13,583 nucleotides of DNA from an uncultured Oscillospiraceae bacterium (GCA_900552985.1 USBP01000013.1:1-13583), one strand, 5' to 3'; numbered from the stretch's first letter, positions 1 through 7,425 are shown. Notes: generated from the letters alone by a model not told the origin. A program made the numbers and translations.

Positions 1-45
1 GGGGGGGGATTTTTGATTTATTTTACAGAAAGGGTGAGTGTCAAC

Positions 46-633
46 ATGGAACTGAAACTAACGGAGGTTGCTGAGCGCATTCGCACGCTGCGGGAGATTA
101 TGGGCTTTACCACACAGGAGATGGCCGCAACCATCGGCTGCACCGAGGCGGAATACGTGGCGGCGGAAAACGGAGAGACGGATTTCTCCTTCACCTTTTT
201 ATTCAAATGCGCTGAGAAATTCGGCGTGGATATGATTGAGATCCTCACGGGGGAAAACCCACACCTGCTGTTCTATTCCATCGTCCGCAAGGGCGAGGGC
301 CTGCCCATCAAGCGCCGCTCCGGCTTTGACTATTACCATCTGGCCCCCTATCTCAAGGGGAAATTCTGCGAGCCGTTTCTAGTGACCGCGCCCTACAAGG
401 AGGAGGAGCAGGATAAGCCGATCGAGCTCTCCACCCACGAGGGGCAGGAGTTTGATTTCATCCTCAGGGGCTCGCTCAAGACGCAGTTTGAAAACCACAC
501 GGAAATTCTCCACGAGGGCGACAGCGTCATTTATGATTCCTCCCATGGCCACGGCATGATTGCGACGGGCGGCGAGGACTGCCTGTTCCTTGCGATCATT
601 CTGAAGGTGCAGGATGAAAAGAATAAATCATAA
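46..633 (+). CDS. XRE-family HTH regulator with C-terminal cupin domain
   Basis: This 195-residue protein is a probable DNA-binding regulator with a ligand-sensing half. Residues about 10-68 form a lambda-repressor-like helix-turn-helix (RIRTLREIMGFTTQEMAATI, then an EYVAAENG recognition/turn region). Residues about 100-190 form a small beta-barrel cupin with H131, E135, the FILRGSLK strand, an EGDSVIYDS turn and the H167-G-H169 pair, which are candidate metal or ligand contacts. The ATG at 46 is chosen because an AAAGGGTGAG ribosome site lies just upstream; an in-frame TTG at 13 has none. The gene stops 26 bases before the acyl-CoA synthetase start, so the two are probably one operon. By analogy with XRE-cupin regulators, it may sense the acid, or its CoA ester, handled by its neighbour. 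Domain calls are firm; the ligand is inferred. Confidence 0.88.
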   Translation: MELKLTEVAERIRTLREIMGFTTQEMAATIGCTEAEYVAAENGETDFSFTFLFKCAEKFGVDMIEILTGENPHLLFYSIVRKGEGLPIKRRSGFDYYHLAPYLKGKFCEPFLVTAPYKEEEQDKPIELSTHEGQEFDFILRGSLKTQFENHTEILHEGDSVIYDSSHGHGMIATGGEDCLFLAIILKVQDEKNKS

Positions 634-646
634 CGATCATATGTAT

Positions 647-653
647 GGAGGAG
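647..653 (+). promoter_or_regulatory. Ribosome binding site that fixes the acyl-CoA synthetase start
   Basis: A perfect GGAGGAG lies six bases before the ATG at 660. It overlaps the earlier in-frame ATG at 645, so that ATG cannot use it. This makes 660 the likely start and removes five residues from the longest reading. Confidence 0.8.
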
Positions 654-659
654 ATTGCA

Positions 660-2315
660 ATGCTGCATGTCAATGAGAGATACGTCGATGAAACCTGGGA
701 CGCACAGGGCCATATCGTCGATTACAAATATAAATACCCGGAGAATTTCAACTTTGCCTACGACGTGGTGGATGAAATTGCGAAAGCGGAGCCGGAGCGC
801 CGCGCAATGGTCTGGTGCAATCCGGAAGGGGAGGAGCACGTTTTCACCTATGGCGACCTCAAGCGCTACAGCGATAAAACCGCCAATATGCTGCGCTCAA
901 AGGGGATTGGCAAGGGCGATATGGTTATGGTGGTGCTCAAACGGCACTATCAGTTCTGGTTTACCATTCTTGCGCTGCACAAGCTGGGCGCGGTGATTAT
1001 CCCTGCCACATTCCTGCTGACAAAGCATGATATTGTTTACCGCCTGAATTCTGCTTCGGTCAAGGCGGTGATCTGCACCGGCCAGGGCGATGTGGCTGAG
1101 CATTTTGACGCAGCTGAGCCGGAATGCCCGACCTGGCAGATCAAGCTCATGGTCAACGGCACGCGCCCAGGTTGGGAAGATTTTATGGCGGAGATGGAGA
1201 AAGCGCCGGAAGCCTTTGACCGCGTGCCCACGCTTGCGAGCGACCCAATGATCCTTTATTTTTCTTCCGGCACAACCGGTAATCCCAAAATGGCGCTGCA
1301 CCCCTTCACTTATGCGTTGGGGCACCTCTCCACCGCAAAATACTGGCACAATGTCGATCCGGAGGGCCTCCATTTCACCATTGCGGATACCGGCTGGGGA
1401 AAGGCCGTTTGGGGCAAGCTCTATGGGCAGATGTTCATGGAGAGCTGTGTGTTCGTCTATGATTTTGATAAATTCCATGCGGCGGATATCCTCGATAAGG
1501 TCTCGCAGTATGGCGTTACCTCCCTGTGCTGCCCGCCGACGATGTTCCGCTTCTTTTTACAGGAGGATGTGAAAAGCTGGGATTTGAGCAAGCTTACCTA
1601 CTGCACCATTGCGGGCGAAGCGCTGAGCCCGGATGTGTTTAACAAATGGTATGAAGCCACCGGTATCAAGCTTATGGAGGGCTTCGGGCAGACGGAAACC
1701 ACGCTCCTGATTGCAAACCTTGTGGGTATGGAGCCAAAGCCGGGCTCCATGGGCAAGCCAATCCCGCAGTACGATGTGATGATCGCGGATGAGGACGGCG
1801 AGCCGGTGCAGCCGGGCGTTACGGGTGAGATTGTTGTCAGGCTTGACCACGGCAAACCGATTGGCCTGTTTGACTGCTATTATCGCGATGAAAAGCGTAC
1901 GCAGGAGGCCATGCACGACGGCCTGTACCACACGGGAGACACGGCTTGGATGGATGAGGACGGCTATTACTGGTATGTTGGCCGCACGGACGATGTAATC
2001 AAATCCTCCGGCTACCGCATTGGGCCGTTTGAGATCGAGAGCGTGCTGGCGGAGCACCCCGCGGTGCTGGAATGCGCAGTTACCGGCGTGCCGGACCCGC
2101 TGCGCGGTAACATTGTGAAGGCAACCATTGTGCTGCGCCCGGGCTTTGAGGCAAGCGAAGCGTTGAAAAAAGAGCTTCAGGATCATGTCAAACGCGAAAC
2201 CGCCCCTTATAAATACCCGCGCGTAGTGGAATTTGTGGAGGAACTGCCCAAGACGGTCAATGGTAAAATCCGCCGGGTGGCAATCCGCGAAAACGATTTG
2301 AAACAGAACAATTGA
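660..2315 (+). CDS. AMP-forming acyl-CoA synthetase, medium-chain (ACSM)-like
   Basis: This 551-residue cytoplasmic ANL-superfamily enzyme should activate a carboxylic acid with ATP to an acyl-adenylate and then to the CoA thioester. The phosphate-binding loop is YFSSGTTGNPK (200-210). The adenylate-binding stretch is EGFGQTETT (340-348). The hinge and C-terminal core motif GRTDDVIKSSGYRIG (441-455) resembles medium-chain acyl-CoA synthetases more than acetate-specific ones. The adenylation lysine is K536 in VNGKIRR. Length and motif order are complete for the family. The 660 start follows the GGAGGAG site. It is translationally close to the XRE-cupin gene, the obvious candidate regulator, and ends at a strong stem-loop. 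The acid is unknown: short- or medium-chain and aromatic acids are all possible. Many databases would label such a protein simply AMP-binding protein. Confidence 0.92.
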   Translation: MLHVNERYVDETWDAQGHIVDYKYKYPENFNFAYDVVDEIAKAEPERRAMVWCNPEGEEHVFTYGDLKRYSDKTANMLRSKGIGKGDMVMVVLKRHYQFWFTILALHKLGAVIIPATFLLTKHDIVYRLNSASVKAVICTGQGDVAEHFDAAEPECPTWQIKLMVNGTRPGWEDFMAEMEKAPEAFDRVPTLASDPMILYFSSGTTGNPKMALHPFTYALGHLSTAKYWHNVDPEGLHFTIADTGWGKAVWGKLYGQMFMESCVFVYDFDKFHAADILDKVSQYGVTSLCCPPTMFRFFLQEDVKSWDLSKLTYCTIAGEALSPDVFNKWYEATGIKLMEGFGQTETTLLIANLVGMEPKPGSMGKPIPQYDVMIADEDGEPVQPGVTGEIVVRLDHGKPIGLFDCYYRDEKRTQEAMHDGLYHTGDTAWMDEDGYYWYVGRTDDVIKSSGYRIGPFEIESVLAEHPAVLECAVTGVPDPLRGNIVKATIVLRPGFEASEALKKELQDHVKRETAPYKYPRVVEFVEELPKTVNGKIRRVAIRENDLKQNN

Positions 2316-2327
2316 GTTTTTGATAAA

Positions 2328-2367
2328 ACAATCCCGCCAGCCATAAAGAGGAGGCTGACGGGATTGT
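2328..2367. terminator. Bidirectional intrinsic terminator between convergent genes
   Basis: Arms 2328-2342 and 2353-2367 pair over 15 positions with a single C/A mismatch around a ten-base loop. It lies 12 bases after the acyl-CoA synthetase stop and 37 bases beyond the GH18 stop on the other strand. On the minus strand a TTTT run follows the arm directly; on the plus strand the following stretch is only T-rich. It plausibly serves both convergent genes. Confidence 0.85.
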
Positions 2368-2404
2368 TGTGTATGTATATTTTTGTGCCCTTCAAAGAAT
2401 GCCC

Positions 2405-3877
2405 TTATTGCGCGAGCCGCTGCTCGCAGGCCTCCTGAACAGCCCTGTGCAGCGAAAGGCTTTCCTCAACCGGGAGATCCTCCATGGTATGCCAGGTCAT
2501 GATTCCGCCCAAGCCCATATCGATCGCGTAAGCGGTTTTATCCCGCACCATGGCGTAGCCGTTGAAATACCCTTTCTGCATGGTAACAGTACCGTCCCCT
2601 ATATCGACGGGCATAGTCCCAACATTAGTCCATGGGTCTTTGATTCTGCTGTTAAAATAGCTGAACCAGCGGGCGCCGTCGTTGTTTCCAAACCGGATAT
2701 TTCTGCCGTAATACGGGATGCCGAGGCAGATTTTTTGCAGGTCATAGCCCTGATAATGCAACCGTTCAATTGCACTTGTAGCGTGCTTGAATGTAGCATG
2801 ATATCCGTCGCTATCTTGGCTGGTATTGTCATAGACCATGAGGTTGAAGTAATCGATCGCTTCGATTGCCTCCTCAGAGAATTTCATATTCCATCCGGCG
2901 GTCGCGAAAGAAAATTTCTTCCCGATTTTATCAAATTCCGCCCGCAAATCCAACGCAAGCTGGTTGTAGGCATCCCAATCCTCCGAGGTGTCGGGATATT
3001 CCCAATCGAAATCCACACCGTCAAGGGAAAATTCCGTTACAAAATCAGCCAGATTAGCAGCCAGCTTTTTGCTGTTGCTGAAGAAGGCAGCGTCAGCATC
3101 AGCAGAGAAAACGTTACAGTAGAGCTTGATATCCCGGTCGCCGATTGCAGCGCGCACATTGTTGAGGCGGTCGGCAAAGGTTGCCTTATCTGGCGAAAAG
3201 GTGACTTCGCCGTTCGCATTAATGCCAACAACACCTAAGAACAGAGTCAGATCTGTCACAGTATCGAGATAACCTTTAAATTTTTCGTTGTTTGCATAAT
3301 CTAGGCCATCATAGACGAAATAATCATTGATGCGGAAATTTTGCTGCGTTTTCTGCACATTGTAAACGCCGATCTCGTTCAGCTTGGCGCTGAACCTGCA
3401 TTGGTCGCAGCGGATACGGATGGTGTCGCACGTAACGGTGGGGAAGGTGCACAGCCGGTAGGAATCGATTTTGTCATTCCGGTAAATGAGTTGCTCCCTC
3501 CCATTGAGGGAGGCATAAATGCTGAACTGCTTTGTACCGCCTTCCAGCGGGTCGGAGGAGATGACGATCTTATTCAATGTTTCCTGCAGGACGATGCTGT
3601 TGCAGTCGATTGGCTGCGGAAATTTGAGATAGAGGTTGTCGCCTGCGTGCAGCGTAACGCCGGTGAGGTATTTCCCATCCGTCACTCCTTCGATGGCATC
3701 CCGCTCCGGGCCGAGGATTTCGGCGCCCGCCGCCAGGTTTTCATACTCTGCCAAGGCACTGATCTCCGCGCTGGTAAATGTTGCATCCTCAAACAGCGGG
3801 CAGTTATCCACGTTGATTCCGCACAGCTGTGCGACAATCAGCAGGATGGTCAGCACAATGTTTTTGAATAATGCCAT
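2405..3877 (-). CDS. Secreted GH18 glycoside hydrolase with N-terminal F5/8-type-C-like domain
   Basis: This 490-residue protein has an uncharged hydrophobic segment at about 7-23 after a Lys-containing N-terminus, so it is probably exported or membrane-tethered. Residues about 50-170 resemble a discoidin (F5/8 type C) carbohydrate-binding fold: a DAIEGVTDG opening, a KFPQPIDCNSIVLQE strand and a KLNEIGVYNV end. From about 175 onward is a GH18 barrel with an intact DxxDxDxE motif, D286-G-V-D-F-D-W-E293; E293 is the expected acid/base. Later family markers are MVYDN, LGIPYYGR and MTWHTMED. The family cleaves beta-1,4-GlcNAc linkages in chitin or in the N-glycan core by substrate-assisted catalysis. 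The start at 3877 follows AGGGG with eight bases spacing; a longer in-frame reading to 3964 runs over the promoter. It has its own promoter and lies downstream of the GH3 gene on the same strand. Chitinase-like is more likely than endo-beta-N-acetylglucosaminidase, but this is not settled. Confidence 0.9.
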   Translation of the reverse strand: MALFKNIVLTILLIVAQLCGINVDNCPLFEDATFTSAEISALAEYENLAAGAEILGPERDAIEGVTDGKYLTGVTLHAGDNLYLKFPQPIDCNSIVLQETLNKIVISSDPLEGGTKQFSIYASLNGREQLIYRNDKIDSYRLCTFPTVTCDTIRIRCDQCRFSAKLNEIGVYNVQKTQQNFRINDYFVYDGLDYANNEKFKGYLDTVTDLTLFLGVVGINANGEVTFSPDKATFADRLNNVRAAIGDRDIKLYCNVFSADADAAFFSNSKKLAANLADFVTEFSLDGVDFDWEYPDTSEDWDAYNQLALDLRAEFDKIGKKFSFATAGWNMKFSEEAIEAIDYFNLMVYDNTSQDSDGYHATFKHATSAIERLHYQGYDLQKICLGIPYYGRNIRFGNNDGARWFSYFNSRIKDPWTNVGTMPVDIGDGTVTMQKGYFNGYAMVRDKTAYAIDMGLGGIMTWHTMEDLPVEESLSLHRAVQEACEQRLAQ

Positions 3878-3892
3878 TTTCTTTTCCCCTTT

Positions 3893-3905
3893 TCTGATGA
3901 TCAGA
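3893..3905. repeat. Short inverted repeat in the GH18 leader
   Basis: TCTGA-TGA-TCAGA is a perfect five-base inverted repeat with a three-base centre. It lies between the predicted GH18 transcription start and its ribosome site. It could be an operator half-site pair or chance. A related sequence in opposite orientation, AAATCATCAGA, occurs near 4005-4015, upstream of the promoter. Confidence 0.3.
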
Positions 3906-3935
3906 TTTGTATTTGATCCCCCCAAATACACATTG

Positions 3936-3964
3936 GTTATAACATATGCAATATATAAAAACAA
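3936..3964 (-). promoter_or_regulatory. Predicted promoter of the GH18 gene
   Basis: On the minus strand TTGTTT (3959-3964) and TATAAC (3936-3941) are separated by exactly 17 bases, in a very AT-rich stretch. The start of transcription would be near 3929, giving a leader of about 50 bases before the ATG at 3877. It lies beyond the GH3 terminator, so the GH18 gene appears independently transcribed. Confidence 0.65.
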
Positions 3965-4058
3965 GATAAAAATTATTTTTTAATAAAAATTCGATAAATT
4001 TTCCAAATCATCAGAGAGAAGGCCGGAATCCAGCGGCCCCTAAAAGGAGAAATCCATC

Positions 4059-4138
4059 AAAAAAAAGCACTACAGAACAGGCCGCGTGAAACGGGTGAAA
4101 TACCCGTCGCATGCGGCCATCTGCCCTGTGTGCGTTTT
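4059..4138 (-). terminator. Long composite stem-loop terminator of the GH3 gene
   Basis: Three nested helices stack on one axis. The inner one is ACGGGT (4091-4096) with ACCCGT (4102-4107). The middle one is GGCCGC (4080-4085) with GCGGCC (4113-4118), separated from the inner helix by symmetrical five-base internal loops. The outer one is GCAC-ACAG (4067-4075, one bulged base) with CTGT-GTGC (4126-4133). On the minus strand the structure is followed by eight T residues (A-run 4059-4066), which is the canonical intrinsic terminator form. It begins roughly 55 bases past the GH3 stop. Confidence 0.8.
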
Positions 4139-4191
4139 CATTCAGCTTTTTTATTACGGTCGGTGCTCAAGAGAAAGCGGCAAAGCCGGCT

Positions 4192-6630
4192 TTACAGCGA
4201 TTTCAACAGGTTTGGCAATCGTTTGAGCGCGCCGGGAACGCCCTTGAGGATTTTGCCCAAGCCCTTGGCAAATTTATCTTCCCCTAAAATCAGCAGCAGG
4301 CCCTGCGCCATATCGGGGCTGAGAACACCCATGCTGTCCGCAATGAAAAGCTTGATGGGGGATTGGAGGGCAAGCCCGGCAGCCATGGAATCCGGATCAA
4401 TCATCTTACCCATCAGGCGGTTCAGGCGCCCGCCCCACTTGCCGTTTTTCGCATCCTCAAAGGTGCTGGTGAGGTTGAGCGGCTGGCTGTCATCCCGCTT
4501 CGACGGCGGAATTTCATGGCCCAGCACGGCCTCAAACTCGGCATCCGGCACTTGGGTGACAGAGCCCGCATAATAGGAGGGGGCGCTAGCCCTGTAATCC
4601 GGAATACTGGCCTCTACAGTGGATTGCACCTCAACGCTGCCCTCCAGGCGGATATCTCGGCTTGAAGCGCCAACCAGAATGCGGAACTTGCCGCTCTCTA
4701 CATGCCAATCGCCCAGCGTGGTGTTATAGTAGGCGAAGGCGCGCTTGCCCAGCGTGACCGAAACAGTTTTTTCTTCGCCCGCCTTCAGGAAGATTTTCCG
4801 GAAGCCCTTGAGCTCCTTCGGGGCGCGGTAGATCGTGCTCTCCTCATCGGCCACATAAATCTGTGCAATTTCTGCGCCGTCCATATTGCCGGTGTTTTTC
4901 ACCTTGAAGCTGACGGTAAGCGTGTCGGTATCCTGCATTTGGGCGGCAGAAAGGGTCAGACCACTGTAGGCAAATGTGGTGTAGGAGAGGCCGTAGCCAA
5001 ACGGGAATCGGACGGGAATCTCTGCCTTGTCGTAGTACCGGTAGCCTACATAGATGCCCTCGCGGTATTCCACAGAAACCGTAGTGCCAGGGAAGTAGTT
5101 TGTGCTGGAAACGTCGGAGAGCGCCATGGGGTAAGTCTCCGCCAGCTTGGCGCTTGGGTTGACGTCGCCAAACAGAATATCGACTGCGGCGCTGCCGCTT
5201 GTCTGCCCGCAGAGATGGCTGTGCAGGATGGCAGGCACCTGGTCTGCCCAGGGCAGCTCCACTGCTGCGCCGCCCGCCAGGACGACGATGGTGTTGGGGT
5301 TGGCCTTCGCCACCTCCTCCACCAGACGGTTGTGCAGCGGGGGCAGCTGCATGTGACGGCGGTCGCAGCCCTCCGTTTCATATTCGTCTGTCAGGCCGAC
5401 AAAGACGATGGCTGCTTGTGCGCTCTTCGCCTTTGCCACGGCCTCGGCGATAAACGCATCGTCCGGGGTTTTATTCTTTTTCTCCGTGGAGTAGCCGGGC
5501 GCATAATCCACAGAGATGCCCTCCTGCACCATGGTATCATAGGCACAGTCAAGCTGGATGGGGTTGATTAACGAGCTGCCCGCGCCCTGATAGCGCGGCT
5601 TTTTAGCCATTTCACCAATGACGGCGACCCGCTTCTGCTTGCTCAGCGGCAGAAGGCCACCGTCATTCTTCAGCAGCACCATGCACTGGCCGGCAATTTT
5701 CCGCGCAAGGGCATGGTGCTCCTGTGCGTTGTAGGTGTATTCTCCGAGCGTTTCCTCGCTCTTTTTGGCCAGGTCGATCAGGTGATCCACCATCTGATTC
5801 AGGAAATCCTCAGAGATTTTTCCATCCCGCACTGCCTGTGCGATCGCCTGATCGTTTGTACCGCCGGAGAAGGGCATTTCCAGCTCCTGGCCGGCCAGCA
5901 GGCCCTCCACACGGTCATTTTCTGCGCCCCAGTCGGTCACCACGAGGCCTTTGAAGCCGAAATCCCCACGCAGTACGTCTGTCAGCAGCCATTTGTTTTC
6001 CGCACAGTAGGTGCCGTTTAAACGGTTATAGGCGCACATGACTGTCCACGGCTGCGCTTTTTTGACGGCAATTTCAAAGGGCGTCAGATAAATTTCGCGC
6101 AGTGTCCGCTCATCCACAACCGCGTTCACCGTCATGCGGCGGGTCTCCTGGTTGTTGGCGGCATAGTGCTTGATTGAGGTGCCGATGCCCTTGCTCTGCA
6201 CGCCGTTGATGAAAGCGGCGGCCATCTCGCCGGCAAGCAGGGGATCCTCGGAGAAATATTCAAAGTTCCTGCCGCACAGGGGCGAGCGCTTGATATTGAC
6301 GCCCGGCCCCAACAACACGGAAACCTTTTCTTTACGGCACTCATCCCCCAATGCCTGCCCCATCTCGTAGATCAGCTCAGTATCCCATGAGCAGGCAGTG
6401 GCCGATGCGGTGGGGTAGCAGATCGCGGGCGCGCCCTTGAGCACAGAATGGCTCTTTTCGCTGGATTTTTCTGCTCGCTTACGGATGCCATGCGGACCGT
6501 CCGTGAGCATCACGGAGGGGATTCCCACACGATCTACCCCTTCGCTGTGCCAGAAATCGTGGCCAGAGCAGAGGCTGGCCTTCTCCTCCAGCGTCATTTT
6601 TGCAATGAGATCAGCGTATTTTAACGCCAT
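4192..6630 (-). CDS. Glycoside hydrolase family 3 beta-glycosidase (beta-glucosidase-like)
   Basis: This 812-residue enzyme lacks a signal peptide and should act in the cytoplasm on imported oligosaccharides. Residues 1 to about 300 are the GH3 barrel, with KHYAANNQE and the nucleophile D233 in VVTDWGAEND. Residues about 320-550 are the alpha/beta sandwich with the expected acid/base E420 in ETEGCDR. Residues about 554-668 are the fibronectin-III-like domain (FPFGYGLSY entry, then GDWHVESGKF). The last 142 or so residues are an extension rich in Leu, Gly and Lys with no function I recognise. The start at 6630 follows AAGGAGG with seven bases spacing. The GH3 family splits beta-glucosides, beta-xylosides or GlcNAc; this domain order with the fibronectin-like domain favours glucosidase/xylosidase over the NagZ type. 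It ends at its own terminator. Exact specificity is not determinable here. Confidence 0.93.
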   Translation of the reverse strand: MALKYADLIAKMTLEEKASLCSGHDFWHSEGVDRVGIPSVMLTDGPHGIRKRAEKSSEKSHSVLKGAPAICYPTASATACSWDTELIYEMGQALGDECRKEKVSVLLGPGVNIKRSPLCGRNFEYFSEDPLLAGEMAAAFINGVQSKGIGTSIKHYAANNQETRRMTVNAVVDERTLREIYLTPFEIAVKKAQPWTVMCAYNRLNGTYCAENKWLLTDVLRGDFGFKGLVVTDWGAENDRVEGLLAGQELEMPFSGGTNDQAIAQAVRDGKISEDFLNQMVDHLIDLAKKSEETLGEYTYNAQEHHALARKIAGQCMVLLKNDGGLLPLSKQKRVAVIGEMAKKPRYQGAGSSLINPIQLDCAYDTMVQEGISVDYAPGYSTEKKNKTPDDAFIAEAVAKAKSAQAAIVFVGLTDEYETEGCDRRHMQLPPLHNRLVEEVAKANPNTIVVLAGGAAVELPWADQVPAILHSHLCGQTSGSAAVDILFGDVNPSAKLAETYPMALSDVSSTNYFPGTTVSVEYREGIYVGYRYYDKAEIPVRFPFGYGLSYTTFAYSGLTLSAAQMQDTDTLTVSFKVKNTGNMDGAEIAQIYVADEESTIYRAPKELKGFRKIFLKAGEEKTVSVTLGKRAFAYYNTTLGDWHVESGKFRILVGASSRDIRLEGSVEVQSTVEASIPDYRASAPSYYAGSVTQVPDAEFEAVLGHEIPPSKRDDSQPLNLTSTFEDAKNGKWGGRLNRLMGKMIDPDSMAAGLALQSPIKLFIADSMGVLSPDMAQGLLLILGEDKFAKGLGKILKGVPGALKRLPNLLKSL

Positions 6631-6661
6631 ATTCCCTCCTCCTTTTATGTAAAACGGAATA

Positions 6662-6703
6662 CAGCCAGCTTGATTTTTGCTTTCATCAAGCTGGCTGGTT
6701 TTT
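6662..6703. terminator. Stem-loop between GtrA-like and GH3 genes
   Basis: A perfect 13-base stem (6662-6674 with 6685-6697) around a ten-base loop lies 52 bases beyond the GtrA-like stop. It is the only terminator candidate for that gene. The best T-run (6699-6703) follows on the plus strand, where no gene needs it; on the minus strand only ATTCCGTTTT follows. It also lies about 30 bases before the GH3 ATG, so it may lie in, or at the start of, the GH3 leader. Confidence 0.65.
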
Positions 6704-6748
6704 ATAGAACAGACGAATCCCTATCCATTTGAGGAACAGCCGATGGAA

Positions 6749-7303
6749 TTAAACCTTGGCGTTTTCCTTTTCCTCTGTTTTTTCCTCTTTCTTTTTGTGG
6801 AACAGGATCTTATCAACCGGGAAATACAGGAAGAATTGAATGGCGCCGCAGGTTGCGCTGGTGATGAAGAGCGCAAGCTCTGTGCTCAGCTCCTTGCTCA
6901 CAAGGAAGCCCTGCAGCGTTGGGGTCAGCCATGCGGAGAAGCAGATCAACGCAATCGTAAAAACAATGTAGATTGGCAGCGTTACAGCAATGTTCGCGCT
7001 GGAATTAAACGTTTTCTCACGGTTAATGAAAAAAGCCACGATTTGCGCGATGATATTGCTCGCCGTAGCAGCGATAAAAATACCCAAGCCATTATCCAGG
7101 CCGCCCTCGGATTGAAATACAAAAAATTCGTAGGGACGGCTCAGGAATTCCTCAGACATAAATAGTTGAATGATAAGCGGCAAAACGGTTTGGATCACAA
7201 AAGCACCCAAGCTGACCACAATAAACTTCACGAATTGCCACAGGGTGTTAATCCCCGCGCCTTTGCTTGCGGCGCTTTTATCCAATTGATTCAGCTTCCC
7301 CAT
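6749..7303 (-). CDS. GtrA-like four-helix membrane protein
   Basis: This 184-residue protein has four predicted membrane helices at about 24-46, 72-93, 105-128 and 141-162, the size and layout of the GtrA family. The FFINREKTFN segment after helix 2 matches the family's conserved N-R-x-x-T-F turn, and helix 1 begins with FVKFIVVSLGAFVIQ, also typical. GtrA proteins are thought to help move polyprenyl-linked sugars across the membrane for surface glycosylation. The C-terminus is a charged Lys/Glu tail (170-184), probably cytoplasmic. The start at 7303 is chosen over the ATG at 7309 because the GGAG site is eight bases from the former but only two from the latter. No glycosyltransferase lies beside it, so its partner is unknown. 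It has its own promoter. Confidence 0.82.
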   Translation of the reverse strand: MGKLNQLDKSAASKGAGINTLWQFVKFIVVSLGAFVIQTVLPLIIQLFMSEEFLSRPYEFFVFQSEGGLDNGLGIFIAATASNIIAQIVAFFINREKTFNSSANIAVTLPIYIVFTIALICFSAWLTPTLQGFLVSKELSTELALFITSATCGAIQFFLYFPVDKILFHKKKEEKTEEKENAKV

Positions 7304-7311
7304 TTGCATAG

Positions 7312-7318
7312 CTCCTTT
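7312..7318 (-). promoter_or_regulatory. Ribosome binding site deciding the GtrA-like start
   Basis: AAAGGAG on the minus strand is eight bases from the ATG at 7303 and only two from the ATG at 7309. Two closely spaced ATG codons follow it, and spacing favours the second. Confidence 0.6.
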
Positions 7319-7337
7319 TTCTATATAATTTTGTACT

Positions 7338-7366
7338 ATTTTATCATGTTCCTTGGCAAAACACAA
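7338..7366 (-). promoter_or_regulatory. Predicted promoter of the GtrA-like gene
   Basis: On the minus strand TTGTGT (7361-7366) and TAAAAT (7338-7343) are 17 bases apart. Transcription would start near 7331 and give a leader of about 28 bases. A strong terminator lies upstream, so independent transcription is likely. Confidence 0.5.
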
Positions 7367-7425
7367 GAGCGTTTGTTGTAAATTGGTTAGAGTTTATTTA
7401 TTTTTTATTTAGAATTGATGTGACT

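Larger units (their letters stand above)
3878..4191. other. 314-base intergenic region between GH18 and GH3 genes
   Basis: No protein-coding gene is supported here. From low to high coordinate it holds the GH18 leader and promoter, an AT-rich run at about 3965-4015, a small GC stem-loop (GGCCG 4021-4025 with CGGCC 4034-4038, eight-base loop), an AAAAGGAGA stretch near 4042 without a following start codon, the composite terminator of the GH3 gene (4059-4138), and a 12-base palindrome AAAGCCGGCTTT (4182-4193) that overlaps the GH3 stop codon. Confidence 0.6.

Noticed and set aside
1..8. Run of eight G residues at the window edge
   Set aside because: It is too short and too close to the edge to interpret; it may be a natural homopolymer or an assembly-end effect.
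2369..3238. 289-codon plus-strand frame opposite the GH18 gene
   Set aside because: It begins just after the terminator but lacks a ribosome site and recognisable domains, and opposes a well-supported GH18 domain with an intact DxxDxDxE motif.
3878..3964. 29-codon upstream extension of the GH18 frame
   Set aside because: It covers the predicted promoter; the ATG at 3877 has a ribosome site and begins a signal-peptide-like segment.
4021..4058. Small gene after the AAAAGGAGA stretch near 4042 on the plus strand
   Set aside because: No start codon lies at usable spacing, and the following sequence is the terminator of the GH3 gene.
4702..5571. 289-codon plus-strand frame opposite the GH3 gene
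   Set aside because: It is antisense to the GH3 alpha/beta and fibronectin-like domains, with no supporting start or motif.
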